7,461 bases of DNA from Lachnospiraceae bacterium (GTDB lineage Bacteria > Bacillota > Clostridia > Lachnospirales > Lachnospiraceae). Shown piece after piece: positions 1 to 5,879 of the stretch. Position 1 is the first letter of the stretch. Every line of letters begins with the position of its first letter. The DNA lies in NCBI GenBank assembly GCA_022798035.1, contig JAAWLS010000111.1, forward strand, positions 1 through 7,461. Reading direction: 5' to 3'. The position numbers were made by a program, and so were the translations under genes. The notes beneath the pieces are model-generated. The model worked only from the letters and a program-made list of their open reading frames with translations. It was not told the DNA's origin and did not search any database.

Positions 1-37
1 AACTCTGGCATATGAAAATCCTTTCTTTCGTGATATT

Positions 38-168
38 GTTATGACTACTATAAGCCACATAATTCGTGCAATTTCAATAAAAATGTGTGTAACTTTCCAT
101 TGTAAGGTTAATCTATAGGCAAGCTTTTGTGATTACACGAATGCAAGTCACAAATTTGTAGTCATAAC
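38..168. repeat. 11-bp perfect inverted repeat flanking about 109 bp in the gene-free left edge
   Basis: The arm GTTATGACTAC at 38-48 is matched exactly by its reverse complement GTAGTCATAAC at 158-168. A second, smaller inverted pair (TTGTGA 127-132, TCACAA 148-153) lies inside. The first 221 bases hold no gene I can recognise. Short open stretches exist on both strands (for example plus-strand frame 2 to a TAG at 113-115), but none has a start, ribosome site or familiar motif. The repeat could be a recombinase site, the edge of a lost element, or chance. Confidence 0.4.
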
Positions 169-221
169 CATTTGCAAAGTAGTTTGTTACATATCCTGTA
201 TTATGAGCTTAACAATAGCTT

Positions 222-812
222 TTACCTATCACCATCATAAATCAGTTGGTTTCTTTCCAACTCTCTCTGTAATTCTTCTACTGTCGGTAAAACTGTCATA
301 TATTTTGAAGCAAATATTTGTTGACTCTCATGTAACACAGAATATTTTACAATTGTTTCATCCTTATCTGTGCAAAAAATAATACCTATTGTTGGATTAT
401 CATCTTCTCTTCTTTTTAGATCGTCAAACATTCTGACATACATATCCATTTGCCCTATATCCTGATGTGTCAATTTTTTGTCCTTAAATCAATAACTACG
501 AAACATTTCAGAATATAATTATAGAAAACCAAATCTATATAGAAATCCGTTGTTTCAGTACATATTCATCTGTCTACCTGCAAAAGAAAATCCTGTTCCA
601 AATTTATCTGCCAACTGGATAGATAGGTTTTTTATTAAATAAGAACCATAGCGAGCTTTCTTTTCACCATATTGTTCTTGCTCAACAATTCTTCGTCCTA
701 CGCTCCAATACGCATATGTCATAATTCTGTTAGCACTATTATAAGCATTTTCTCTTGCCTGCTGTAATATGAAACACACATCCGTATAAAATTGTTGCTC
801 ATTCGGCACCAC
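222..812 (-). pseudogene. Decayed DUF1016/YhcG-type PDDEXK nuclease, internally deleted and frameshifted
   Basis: YhcG-like proteins have an N-terminal DUF1016 helical domain and a C-terminal PD-(D/E)xK nuclease domain, are usually about 340 aa, and are often found beside restriction-modification loci. Here 555-812 encodes the N-terminal domain (NEQQFYTDVC, MTYAYWSVGRRIVEQEQ, YGSYLIKNLS). It jumps at GTGFS (585-599) directly into nuclease-domain sequence (FAGRQM), so roughly the central half is missing. An indel near 553-558 moves the frame to DFYIDLVFYNYILKCFVVID. A one-base contraction in the A-run at 474-479 then shifts to LTHQDIGQMDMYVRMFDDLKR and a TAA at 222-224. The expected catalytic D/E-x-K reads D-L-R, so the lysine is also lost. 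The GTG at 810-812 is only where the open frame can begin. In-frame sequence runs on upstream to a TAA at 849-851, and an out-of-frame ATG lies at 842-844, so the true start may also be damaged. Almost certainly non-functional. Confidence 0.9.
471..480 (-). other. Frameshift site in the YhcG-type pseudogene (A6 run)
   Basis: On the coding strand the sequence reads ACAAAAAATTGACACATC. The family sequence around it, (K)T-K-K-L-T-H-Q-D, needs one more A. With six A's the upstream frame hits TGA immediately, while the downstream frame continues as LTHQDIGQMD. The apparent TTG start at 471-473 is therefore just the leucine of KKLTHQD and not an initiation codon. Confidence 0.75.
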
Positions 813-904
813 TAACTCCGCTGTTTTCTGTTTTATTACTTCATTTTTTTATTATCTCTAAATATAATTTATTGCCCAATACAACACCTAACTTCCAAAA
901 ACAT

Positions 905-1595
905 TTAATTATTTCTAATCAAAATGGTGTCATCTCTCACCTTACTCCCTTTGTTTATTAATCCCCAATATAATTCTCTATTATCATTATTCCAATAAGA
1001 ATACACTAAATTTAAAGCTCGGTATTGATTCAACATTTTTTTCACGAATTGTTTGTCATCAAGACGGCTTTCTCTCTTTCCAAATAAGAATTTTACCTTT
1101 ATTGCTTTTTCTACCAAAGGCTCAACAATTGATACTTCCATCATTTCAGTGGCAATCGTTATAAACAAATCCTGCAAGCTTACATTTAAACTTCCCGCCC
1201 GCAATCCGCTTTGGCTTTGATAATGATGCTCTATCTTTACTTCGCAATCTTCAAATGCAATATCTGTTTCTTCTGTCAAAAAAAATCTCTTCTCTGGCCG
1301 CTTTCAAATCATCTGCTAATTTTTTATTTTCATTTTTCAGTTCCATAATTTCTCGTCTAAGTGAAGTTTTATCAAAATCAACCGCCCGCTGCCATCCTGG
1401 ACGTTTTATTTCTGTTCTTGCCTTCATAATTGAGATTGCTAATTTACCAGTTAAATCCTCTGGTGTCGCCCATATACTTGCTAATCTATTTGTCATTGCT
1501 TTTGTACGAAACATTTTTAACTTTTCTATTTTACTTTTATCCGTTTCTACTTTATATGTTGAACTGATAAACACTTGGTATTTCTTATTATTCAT
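905..1595 (-). pseudogene. Decayed DUF4062 domain protein, internally deleted and frameshifted
   Basis: The gene starts at ATG 1593-1595 with the DUF4062 N-terminal strand (KKYQVFISSTY). It then passes at once to the segment that normally lies about 110-130 residues later (VETDKSKIEKLKMFRTKAM, then PEDLTGKLAISIMKA and PGWQRAVDF). The core of the DUF4062 fold is thus deleted in frame near 1549-1556. A predicted coiled coil follows (LRREIMELKNENKKLADDL). At the T8 run (1278-1285) one base is missing. The N-terminal frame then closes at 1251, and the C-terminal part continues in another frame from LTEETDIAFEDCEV to a TAA at 905-907, ending in a winged-helix-like segment (YWNNDNRELYWGLINKG). DUF4062 is a TIR-like N-terminal domain found in proteins of uncertain, possibly defence-related function. 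An AGGGGGAG ribosome site (1605-1612) still precedes the start. About 90 bases separate it from the YhcG-type pseudogene, so the two may once have been one operon. Confidence 0.87.
1278..1285 (-). other. Frameshift site in the DUF4062 pseudogene (T8 run)
   Basis: The coding strand reads GAAGAGATTTTTTTTGACAGAAG. With eight T's the product is EEIFFDRRNRYCI and stops. With nine it would be EEIFFLTEETDIAFEDCEV, joining the two halves of the family sequence. The TTG at 1277-1279 is the leucine codon of that junction and not a start. Confidence 0.75.
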
Positions 1596-1604
1596 CTACT
1601 TTTT

Positions 1605-1612
1605 CTCCCCCT
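1605..1612 (-). promoter_or_regulatory. Ribosome binding site of the DUF4062 pseudogene
   Basis: AGGGGGAG on the minus strand lies nine bases before ATG 1593-1595. It confirms the original start, although the gene behind it is broken. I could not find a convincing promoter in the AT-rich sequence upstream. Confidence 0.6.
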
Positions 1613-1952
1613 CTTTATCATTTCTGTTTACTTTTTTCTAAAACCCACATAATCTTTTTCATTAATGTTTTAAATTTCCAATTTCATATAATGCTACTTT
1701 ATGTTCTTTTATCCATTACACAAATTAAGGTCACAAACTCCACCCATCCCCAAATCAGGACACACTACTCCACCGCATTCTCAGAGGGCATCCCCTTAAA
1801 TCTTCCATAAAATTACACTTTAACTATCGTTTCTCTGAAATCATAGTATATCACCATATGCCAAAAAAGTACAGACAAAACCGAATATTTGTTCTATACT
1901 TTTTTATTGATACTGCCGCTGTACTTATATTATATTTATTTTTCCTATTCGC
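1613..1952. other. Gene-free stretch with a GC-richer fossil patch and an AT-rich inverted repeat
   Basis: No credible gene is seen here. About 1735-1800 is noticeably richer in G+C than its surroundings. Read on the minus strand it ends in a short open frame, RFKGMPSENAVE followed by TAG (1765-1767), which looks like the tail of a lost gene. An imperfect inverted repeat (1863-1879 with 1888-1905) has A6/T6 ends. Its loop side carries CGAATATTTGTTCT (1882-1895), an 8-of-10 match to the Gram-positive LexA box CGAAC-N4-GTTCG. A minus-strand TATACT lies at 1845-1850. These may be remnants of a lost promoter and gene. Confidence 0.4.
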
Positions 1953-1996
1953 AAAAAGGAGCTGCTCACGATTGTCTCGTGAGCCAACTCCTTTTG
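1953..1996 (-). terminator. Rho-independent terminator of the Ig-like surface protein gene
   Basis: On the minus strand AAAAGGAG, then GGCTCACGAG, a short loop and CGTGAGCAG, then CTCCTTTTT form a strong hairpin with a small internal mismatch and a terminal T-run. It begins about 30 bases after the stop codon at 2025-2027. Confidence 0.85.
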
Positions 1997-2024
1997 CCGC
2001 CTAATTCTTATTATACTATCGCTT

Positions 2025-4955
2025 TTATTCTTCTACTGGAGACACGTTTTCTCCGATTTCCTCTACAGAATCACTTTCTGTGTCGTCTGCTGGAACTTCT
2101 CCGGCATCATCTGCTGGTGTTCCTTCCGCGTCATCTGCTGGCGCTTCTCCAGCATCGTCTGCTGGCGTTCCTTCCGCATTGTCTGCTGGAGCTTCTCCGG
2201 CATCATCTGCTGGTGTTCCTTCCGCATCGTCTGCTGGAGTTTCTTCGGCATCATTTGACGGAGCTGTTTCTTCTTCCTCTTCTGGAGTTTCTCCGGTATT
2301 CTCGGATGGAAGAACTTCTGTCTCATCTTCAGTCAGTTCATCTTCTGAGATACGATTCACTAAGCTTTCGTCACCTTGACTCTCTGCATTTTCAGAATCA
2401 AAAGCCGGTCTCGTTGCAGATACATGCAGCATTGCCGTTCCCGTTTCACTTCCATAGCTTCTGATTCCCACATAATAATCCATTCCTGCTGTACACTCCT
2501 GTGTAAAGTAGAAGTTACTGCTCTGTCCGCTATCATCATTGTACGTCAATTGCTCGTCATTCGCGTTCAACAGCACTCCATAAGTGTCATAGGTTCCAGA
2601 AGAATAGAAATAATAAGTTCCTGTTACTGCTGGTGTGAATTTATAATATTGATATTCCCTTGTCAAAGACAGGGTTGCAGGCTGCTCTGCAGCAATTACT
2701 TTTGTACTGTCTGTTACAGTCACCTGAGCTGTCGCCCTTGGGCCAGAAGCCGCATTCACTGTAATGTTCAGTGTGGAAGTAATCGTTTTCCTTCCCAGCG
2801 TCTTCTCTGATGTCAAAGCATAAGAACCCTCTCTCAAATAGACAGTATCTCCCTGTCCATAAGAAATTCCGTCTACATCATACCATGTTCCAAACGCATT
2901 TTCTGATGATACTGACGCATTGTTTGAATCAATGATGATACGGCGCAGAGCCAGCGGAATGTCAAATCCGGAACGTGTGGCATCCAGCTGCTGAGCGTAC
3001 AGATATTTATGGCTCTTTCCATAGCTTGCTTCAATATCATAAGTACCAGATATCAGAGTCATGGAAAATGCGCCGTTTGCATCCGTTGTAGTTTCATAAT
3101 CCTTCTGATAGCGGTTAGCCTTGTCCTTATTTTCAAATTCTACTGTTGCATTTACCACCGGATTTCCGTTCAAATCTTTTACAATTCCAGACACAGAAAT
3201 GGAAGCAGACACATAAAGTTTTACTTCTGTTGCCGTTGTATAAGCTGCATTGTTTCTATCCTGAACATTTACCATCAATGTGTAAGCTCCCGGCGCTCCT
3301 CTAAAGGTTCCGCTTATCTCACCATCTTCGGAAATAGTCAGTCCATATGTATTTCCGCTTAAACTGCAGATATAAGAACCGCTGCCGCCGCTAATCTCAA
3401 CAGAACTTCTCACGTAGGCTGTTCCATCTGCTTTCAATAAACAATATACTGGTTCTGCCGCTGCTGAAATTGCATCTTCACTTCCGATTACCCAGGTAAT
3501 GGCATAGGTACGTGTATTTCCCAGCTCGTCTACCGTTGTCAGCTGAGATACTGTTTTCTCCTTTTGCAGCAATCTTCCATAGAACCGTACAGATGTACCC
3601 CTCTCTTCCATTTTAATGCCTCTAGGCAGATTTGATACTACGCATGCCACATAACCATAGTTTCCATTGTACTCATTAAAGGAAATTTCTCTTTCCACAA
3701 TTGTGTTGTAAGTTGCCTTATAATTGATTTCCTCTGTATACTGGAATGTTCCTTCATTGTAAGATGTAGTTCCAGAAGAGGTGTTGGAGCCCCACAGCCC
3801 ACTTACGGTAACTTGAACGTTGTCCTGATTACGTATGATGTTGGACGTATTATTTGTTGAATCCAGCACCAGCAGATAAGATTTGTTATCTGCAGAAGCG
3901 ATATTATCCAATTTACATGGTTTGTTGTAGTTTCCCTTTCCTGTTTTATTCAGTTTCACCGTAAAATTAGAAAGAGTCAAAGCCTGCGCTTCTGACAAAT
4001 CTACTTTGATTGTAGAAGCGTTTACCACAGACACAGAAGTTACTGTAATAGGATTTCTCACCGTAACTTTTATGCTCTTTTTGGCACCGGAACCATCCGT
4101 CGCTGCGGCTGTAATTTGGGCAGTTCCCGCCTTAACGCCTGTTATTTTTCCTTTGCTGTTTACCGTAGCTACACCAGCATTTGAGCTGCTCCAAACCACT
4201 TTCTTAGTGGTAGCCTTGGAGGGAGATACCGTCGCTTTAACAGTAATGGATTTTCCAGTCTGAATAGTTGCTGAAGTCTTATTCAGTTTAATGGATTTCA
4301 CTGGAGTTCCTACTTTAACCGTCACAGTCTTTTTCACACCAGAACCATCTGCTGCCGTGGCTGTAATCTTGGCGGTTCCTTTTTTCACGCCAGTTACTTT
4401 TCCCTTGCTGTTTACCTTGGCAACTTTTTTATTGGAACTGCTCCAAATTACGCTTTTGTTGCTGGCATTTGAAGGGGTTATTGTAGCTTTCAGCTTAATG
4501 GTTTTGCCTTTAGCTACCGTGGGAGTGGTCTTGTCAATGGTAATTGCTTTTACCGGAGTGCCTACCTTTACGTTGATAACCACTTTCTTCTTTTTGTCAG
4601 CCTTAGAAGTAATGGTAATTTTAGCTGTTCCGTTCTTCTTAGCTTTCACCTTTCCTGACTTATCTACACTTGCCACCTTGCTCTTGCTGGACTTGTACGA
4701 CACAGATTGTGATACTTTTTTCTTCTTGTCGCTGCTGACCACCTTTACTTTCAGTTTCATAGACTTCCCTTTTTTCAATGTCAGGGACTTCGACGGCAGA
4801 TTCGTCACCGTCACGCTTTTTACCTTGCCGTTATTAGCTGCCACTGCAGGTGATACATCACACATTGACAACGCCAACACCAGCAAAAGTGCCCAAAAGA
4901 CCATGATGCCTCTGGATTTCTTTTGCATGTTACGCTCCTTTCTTTGCATGTTCAT
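2025..4955 (-). CDS. Secreted multi-domain Ig-like (Big_2) protein with acidic repeat tail
   Basis: Probably a secreted or loosely surface-attached structural or adhesion protein. No enzymatic motif is seen. Residues 1-39 form a Sec signal peptide (basic start, long hydrophobic core, cut near AVA-A). Three Big_2 modules follow at about 41-132, 133-216 and 217-301 (GVKKGTAKITA type). The first is extremely Lys-rich and the second and third are close copies. Regions 412-491 and 497-582 resemble putative Ig/cadherin-like modules (NLPRGIKM; GEISGTFRGAPGAYTLMVNV). About 584-645 resembles a carboxypeptidase regulatory domain (GIVKDLNGNPV, TTTDANGAFS). About 752-846 resembles a PPC-like beta domain (YYKFTPAVTGTYYF, YYVGIRSYG). 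The final 130 residues are very acidic, with seven 8-residue repeats. No LPXTG, SLH or choline-binding anchor is visible. ATG 4953-4955 is chosen because GGGAGG lies 5 bases upstream. ATG 4926-4928, with AAAGGAG 6 bases upstream, is equally plausible and gives a tighter signal peptide. ATG 4971-4973 has no ribosome site. Confidence 0.85.
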   Translation of the reverse strand: MNMQRKERNMQKKSRGIMVFWALLLVLALSMCDVSPAVAANNGKVKSVTVTNLPSKSLTLKKGKSMKLKVKVVSSDKKKKVSQSVSYKSSKSKVASVDKSGKVKAKKNGTAKITITSKADKKKKVVINVKVGTPVKAITIDKTTPTVAKGKTIKLKATITPSNASNKSVIWSSSNKKVAKVNSKGKVTGVKKGTAKITATAADGSGVKKTVTVKVGTPVKSIKLNKTSATIQTGKSITVKATVSPSKATTKKVVWSSSNAGVATVNSKGKITGVKAGTAQITAAATDGSGAKKSIKVTVRNPITVTSVSVVNASTIKVDLSEAQALTLSNFTVKLNKTGKGNYNKPCKLDNIASADNKSYLLVLDSTNNTSNIIRNQDNVQVTVSGLWGSNTSSGTTSYNEGTFQYTEEINYKATYNTIVEREISFNEYNGNYGYVACVVSNLPRGIKMEERGTSVRFYGRLLQKEKTVSQLTTVDELGNTRTYAITWVIGSEDAISAAAEPVYCLLKADGTAYVRSSVEISGGSGSYICSLSGNTYGLTISEDGEISGTFRGAPGAYTLMVNVQDRNNAAYTTATEVKLYVSASISVSGIVKDLNGNPVVNATVEFENKDKANRYQKDYETTTDANGAFSMTLISGTYDIEASYGKSHKYLYAQQLDATRSGFDIPLALRRIIIDSNNASVSSENAFGTWYDVDGISYGQGDTVYLREGSYALTSEKTLGRKTITSTLNITVNAASGPRATAQVTVTDSTKVIAAEQPATLSLTREYQYYKFTPAVTGTYYFYSSGTYDTYGVLLNANDEQLTYNDDSGQSSNFYFTQECTAGMDYYVGIRSYGSETGTAMLHVSATRPAFDSENAESQGDESLVNRISEDELTEDETEVLPSENTGETPEEEEETAPSNDAEETPADDAEGTPADDAGEAPADNAEGTPADDAGEAPADDAEGTPADDAGEVPADDTESDSVEEIGENVSPVEE
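2076..2243 (-). repeat. Seven tandem 24-bp coding repeats (acidic PADDA octads)
   Basis: The C-terminal tail encodes seven consecutive octads: ETPADDAE, GTPADDAG, EAPADNAE, GTPADDAG, EAPADDAE, GTPADDAG, EVPADDTE. Odd and even units alternate, giving a 48-bp higher-order period. The DNA copies are nearly identical, so slippage could change repeat number in 24- or 48-bp steps without breaking the frame. Confidence 0.9.
4056..4559 (-). repeat. Two tandem Big_2 module repeats, about 252 bp each
   Basis: Modules two and three of the Ig-like protein are 84 residues each and begin with the same TPVK boundary. They share WSSSN, VNSKGK, TGVK and a DGSG segment at identical positions. The first module (about 4560-4835) is homologous but diverged and Lys-rich. 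This indicates module duplication. Confidence 0.8.
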
Positions 4956-4973
4956 TTCATCCTCCCTTTGCAT
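4926..4973 (-). promoter_or_regulatory. Triplicated start/ribosome-site leader of the surface gene
   Basis: Three near copies of ATGCAAAGRRAGGA begin at 4973, 4949 and 4928 on the minus strand. They place one ribosome site (GGGAGG, 4961-4966) before ATG 4953-4955 and a second (AAAGGAG, 4935-4941) before ATG 4926-4928, all in the same frame. Two initiation sites may be used, or only the inner one. Confidence 0.6.
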
Positions 4974-4977
4974 AATA

Positions 4978-4995
4978 TTAGCCGTTTATGGCTAA
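4978..4995. promoter_or_regulatory. Perfect palindrome TTAGCC-N6-GGCTAA at the predicted transcription start
   Basis: Arms TTAGCC (4978-4983) and GGCTAA (4990-4995) are exact reverse complements around a 6-base centre. The predicted +1 of the surface gene falls at about 4994, so the palindrome either lies under RNA polymerase as an operator or forms a hairpin at the very 5' end of the mRNA. The divergent HTH protein is a natural candidate to bind it, but that is inference. Confidence 0.6.
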
Positions 4996-5000
4996 TGTCT

Positions 5001-5029
5001 ATTATATCACTCAACTCCTATCATATCAA
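5001..5029 (-). promoter_or_regulatory. Sigma-A type promoter of the Ig-like surface protein gene
   Basis: On the minus strand TTGATA (5024-5029) and TATAAT (5001-5006) are separated by exactly 17 bases. This matches the vegetative consensus at 11 of 12 positions. Predicted transcription starts near 4994, about 40 bases before the ATG at 4955. No comparably good plus-strand promoter for the regulator gene was found. Confidence 0.8.
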
Positions 5030-5051
5030 GTAAATATTATTCTTTTTATTT

Positions 5052-5060
5052 AGAAGGAGG
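5052..5060 (+). promoter_or_regulatory. Ribosome binding site that fixes the TTG start of the HTH regulator
   Basis: AGAAGGAGG lies eight bases before TTG 5069-5071, a textbook spacing. No in-frame ATG fits it, so the TTG start is supported. Confidence 0.8.
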
Positions 5061-5068
5061 ACAACACA

Positions 5069-5293
5069 TTGATTTCTTATGAAAAATTATGGCTTACTAT
5101 GAAAGAAAAAGGAATTTCTCAATATGCGCTGATAAATAAATATCACGTCAGCGCCGGACAGCTGTCCCGGCTTCGGAAAAATTCCTATATCAGTACTCAC
5201 ACGGTTGATACGCTCTGCAATATTCTGAATTGCCAGGTGGAAGACATCATGACCCATGTAAAAGAATCGCCTGAGCAGGCAGCAGAGCTTTAA
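5069..5293 (+). CDS. Small XRE/Cro-C1-type HTH transcriptional regulator (HTH_26, YozG-like)
   Basis: A 74-aa single-domain DNA-binding protein. The N-terminal ISYEKLWLTMKEKGISQYAL matches the start typical of the HTH_26/YozG family. SQYALINK (17-24) and AGQLSRLRKN (29-38) form the helix-turn-helix, with the second as recognition helix. TVDTLCNILNCQVEDIM (45-61) is the usual closing helix pair. A short charged tail follows. The start is TTG with a strong ribosome site. It is the only plus-strand gene here and is transcribed away from the Ig-like surface protein gene, sharing about 100 bases that hold that gene's promoter and an 18-bp palindrome. This fits a local regulator, possibly autoregulated, though the target is not shown by the sequence. 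It ends just before a 98-bp inverted repeat that would terminate its transcript. Confidence 0.88.
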   Translation: MISYEKLWLTMKEKGISQYALINKYHVSAGQLSRLRKNSYISTHTVDTLCNILNCQVEDIMTHVKESPEQAAEL

Positions 5294-5303
5294 AAGCTGC
5301 ACA

Positions 5304-5401
5304 AAAAGAGGCTGCTGCAAAATAGCAGGTTCCTGCAAGATAACGTACAGATACTGTAACATTATCCTGCAGAACCATTGCATTTTGCAGCAGCCTCTTT
5401 T
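5304..5401. repeat. 98-bp near-complete inverted repeat, likely bidirectional terminator or MITE-like element
   Basis: The outer 20 bases are perfect (5304-5323 with 5382-5401). Pairing then continues with small bulges: GCA/TGC, GGTT/AACC, CTGCA/TGCAG, GATAA/TTATC and TACAG/CTGTA around a 3-base loop at 5351-5353. The A- and T-runs at both ends allow termination on either strand: after the HTH gene (stop 5291-5293) and after the FMN-binding lipoprotein gene (stop 5436-5438). Its length and near-full pairing exceed what a simple terminator needs, so a dispersed repeat is also possible. Confidence 0.85.
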
Positions 5402-5435
5402 CTATAATAATTAATATGATATTTTCAAACTATAC

Positions 5436-5879
5436 TTATTCTTTAGTGTCTACAAGTACAACACTGGAATCTCCCTTTTCAGCCTGTTCCAGTACCGCCG
5501 CAGCCAGTTTCTGGAAAGAATTGTAAGAAGAAGTGGCGCCGGCCAAAGCGTCAATGTCATTTCCCTGCTGTTTCTCCAAAAGCTGTCCCGCATAATAGCG
5601 TGTATACTCATTTGGATACGTGCCGTCGGTGTGAAACATATTCTGCATATAAGCGTTATCCCAGCTTTTGATAAATCCACTGACGTTTTCAGCATTGTAT
5701 TCCACAGACACAATACTTCCGCCTTTCACCATAATAGTAACATATTCTTTCCAGCCAAAATTAAATTCAGCAGCCTGTGCTGTATAGTAACCATCCTGAA
5801 GCCCTGTCTTATCATCGCCGCATGCCGTCAGCGACAGCAGCATCAGAAAAAGCAGAACAATACTTATTATCCTCCTCAT
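5436..5879 (-). CDS. FMN-binding domain lipoprotein
   Basis: A 147-aa lipoprotein. Residues 1-20 are a lipoprotein signal peptide with lipobox LTAC, so Cys20 would be lipidated and the protein would sit on the outer face of the membrane. Residues about 29-135 match the FMN_bind family ([48 protein letters not shown]). In relatives FMN is attached by ApbE to the Thr of an (S/T)GA(T/S) motif. Here the motif reads AGATSS (113-118), with Thr116 the likely site and Ala replacing the usual first Ser/Thr. Such proteins carry electrons in NqrC/RnfG-like and extracellular electron-transfer systems. The ATG at 5877-5879 overlaps the TGA of the upstream chemoreceptor (ATGA), and AAAGGAGG (5890-5897) lies 10 bases upstream, so translation is probably coupled. 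No ApbE or membrane reductase is in the window, so the redox partner is unknown. Confidence 0.88.
   Translation of the reverse strand: MRRIISIVLLFLMLLSLTACGDDKTGLQDGYYTAQAAEFNFGWKEYVTIMVKGGSIVSVEYNAENVSGFIKSWDNAYMQNMFHTDGTYPNEYTRYYAGQLLEKQQGNDIDALAGATSSYNSFQKLAAAVLEQAEKGDSSVVLVDTKE

Noticed and set aside
1..115. Possible gene ends on either strand at the left edge
   Set aside because: Open stretches of about 40 codons exist on both strands, but neither shows a start, ribosome site or recognisable motif.
1278..1285. Programmed frameshifting at the T8 run
   Set aside because: The gene has also lost its domain core and its neighbour has similar damage, so decay (or a homopolymer sequencing error) is simpler than programmed slippage.
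2076..2243. Possible CRISPR array
   Set aside because: The repeats are adjacent with no spacers, keep the reading frame and encode a regular octad, so they are coding tandem repeats.
2025..2243. Cell-wall sorting signal at the end of the surface protein
   Set aside because: The tail ends ENVSPVEE with no LPXTG-like motif, hydrophobic segment or basic end.
1889..2464. Plus-strand open frames opposite the acidic tail, including a Leu/His-rich 191-codon frame
   Set aside because: They are shadows of the 24-bp repeats, with periodic composition and no start signals. The minus-strand protein explains the repeats.
4291..4995. Long plus-strand open frame of 234 codons with hydrophobic content
   Set aside because: It is antisense to the signal peptide and Lys-rich Big_2 modules. 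The reverse of Lys codons reads as Phe/Leu, which explains the hydrophobicity. No ribosome site or family signature is seen.
5087..5383. Minus-strand open frame of 98 codons across the HTH gene and hairpin
   Set aside because: It is antisense to the well-supported HTH gene and runs into the inverted repeat. No ribosome site or motif is seen.
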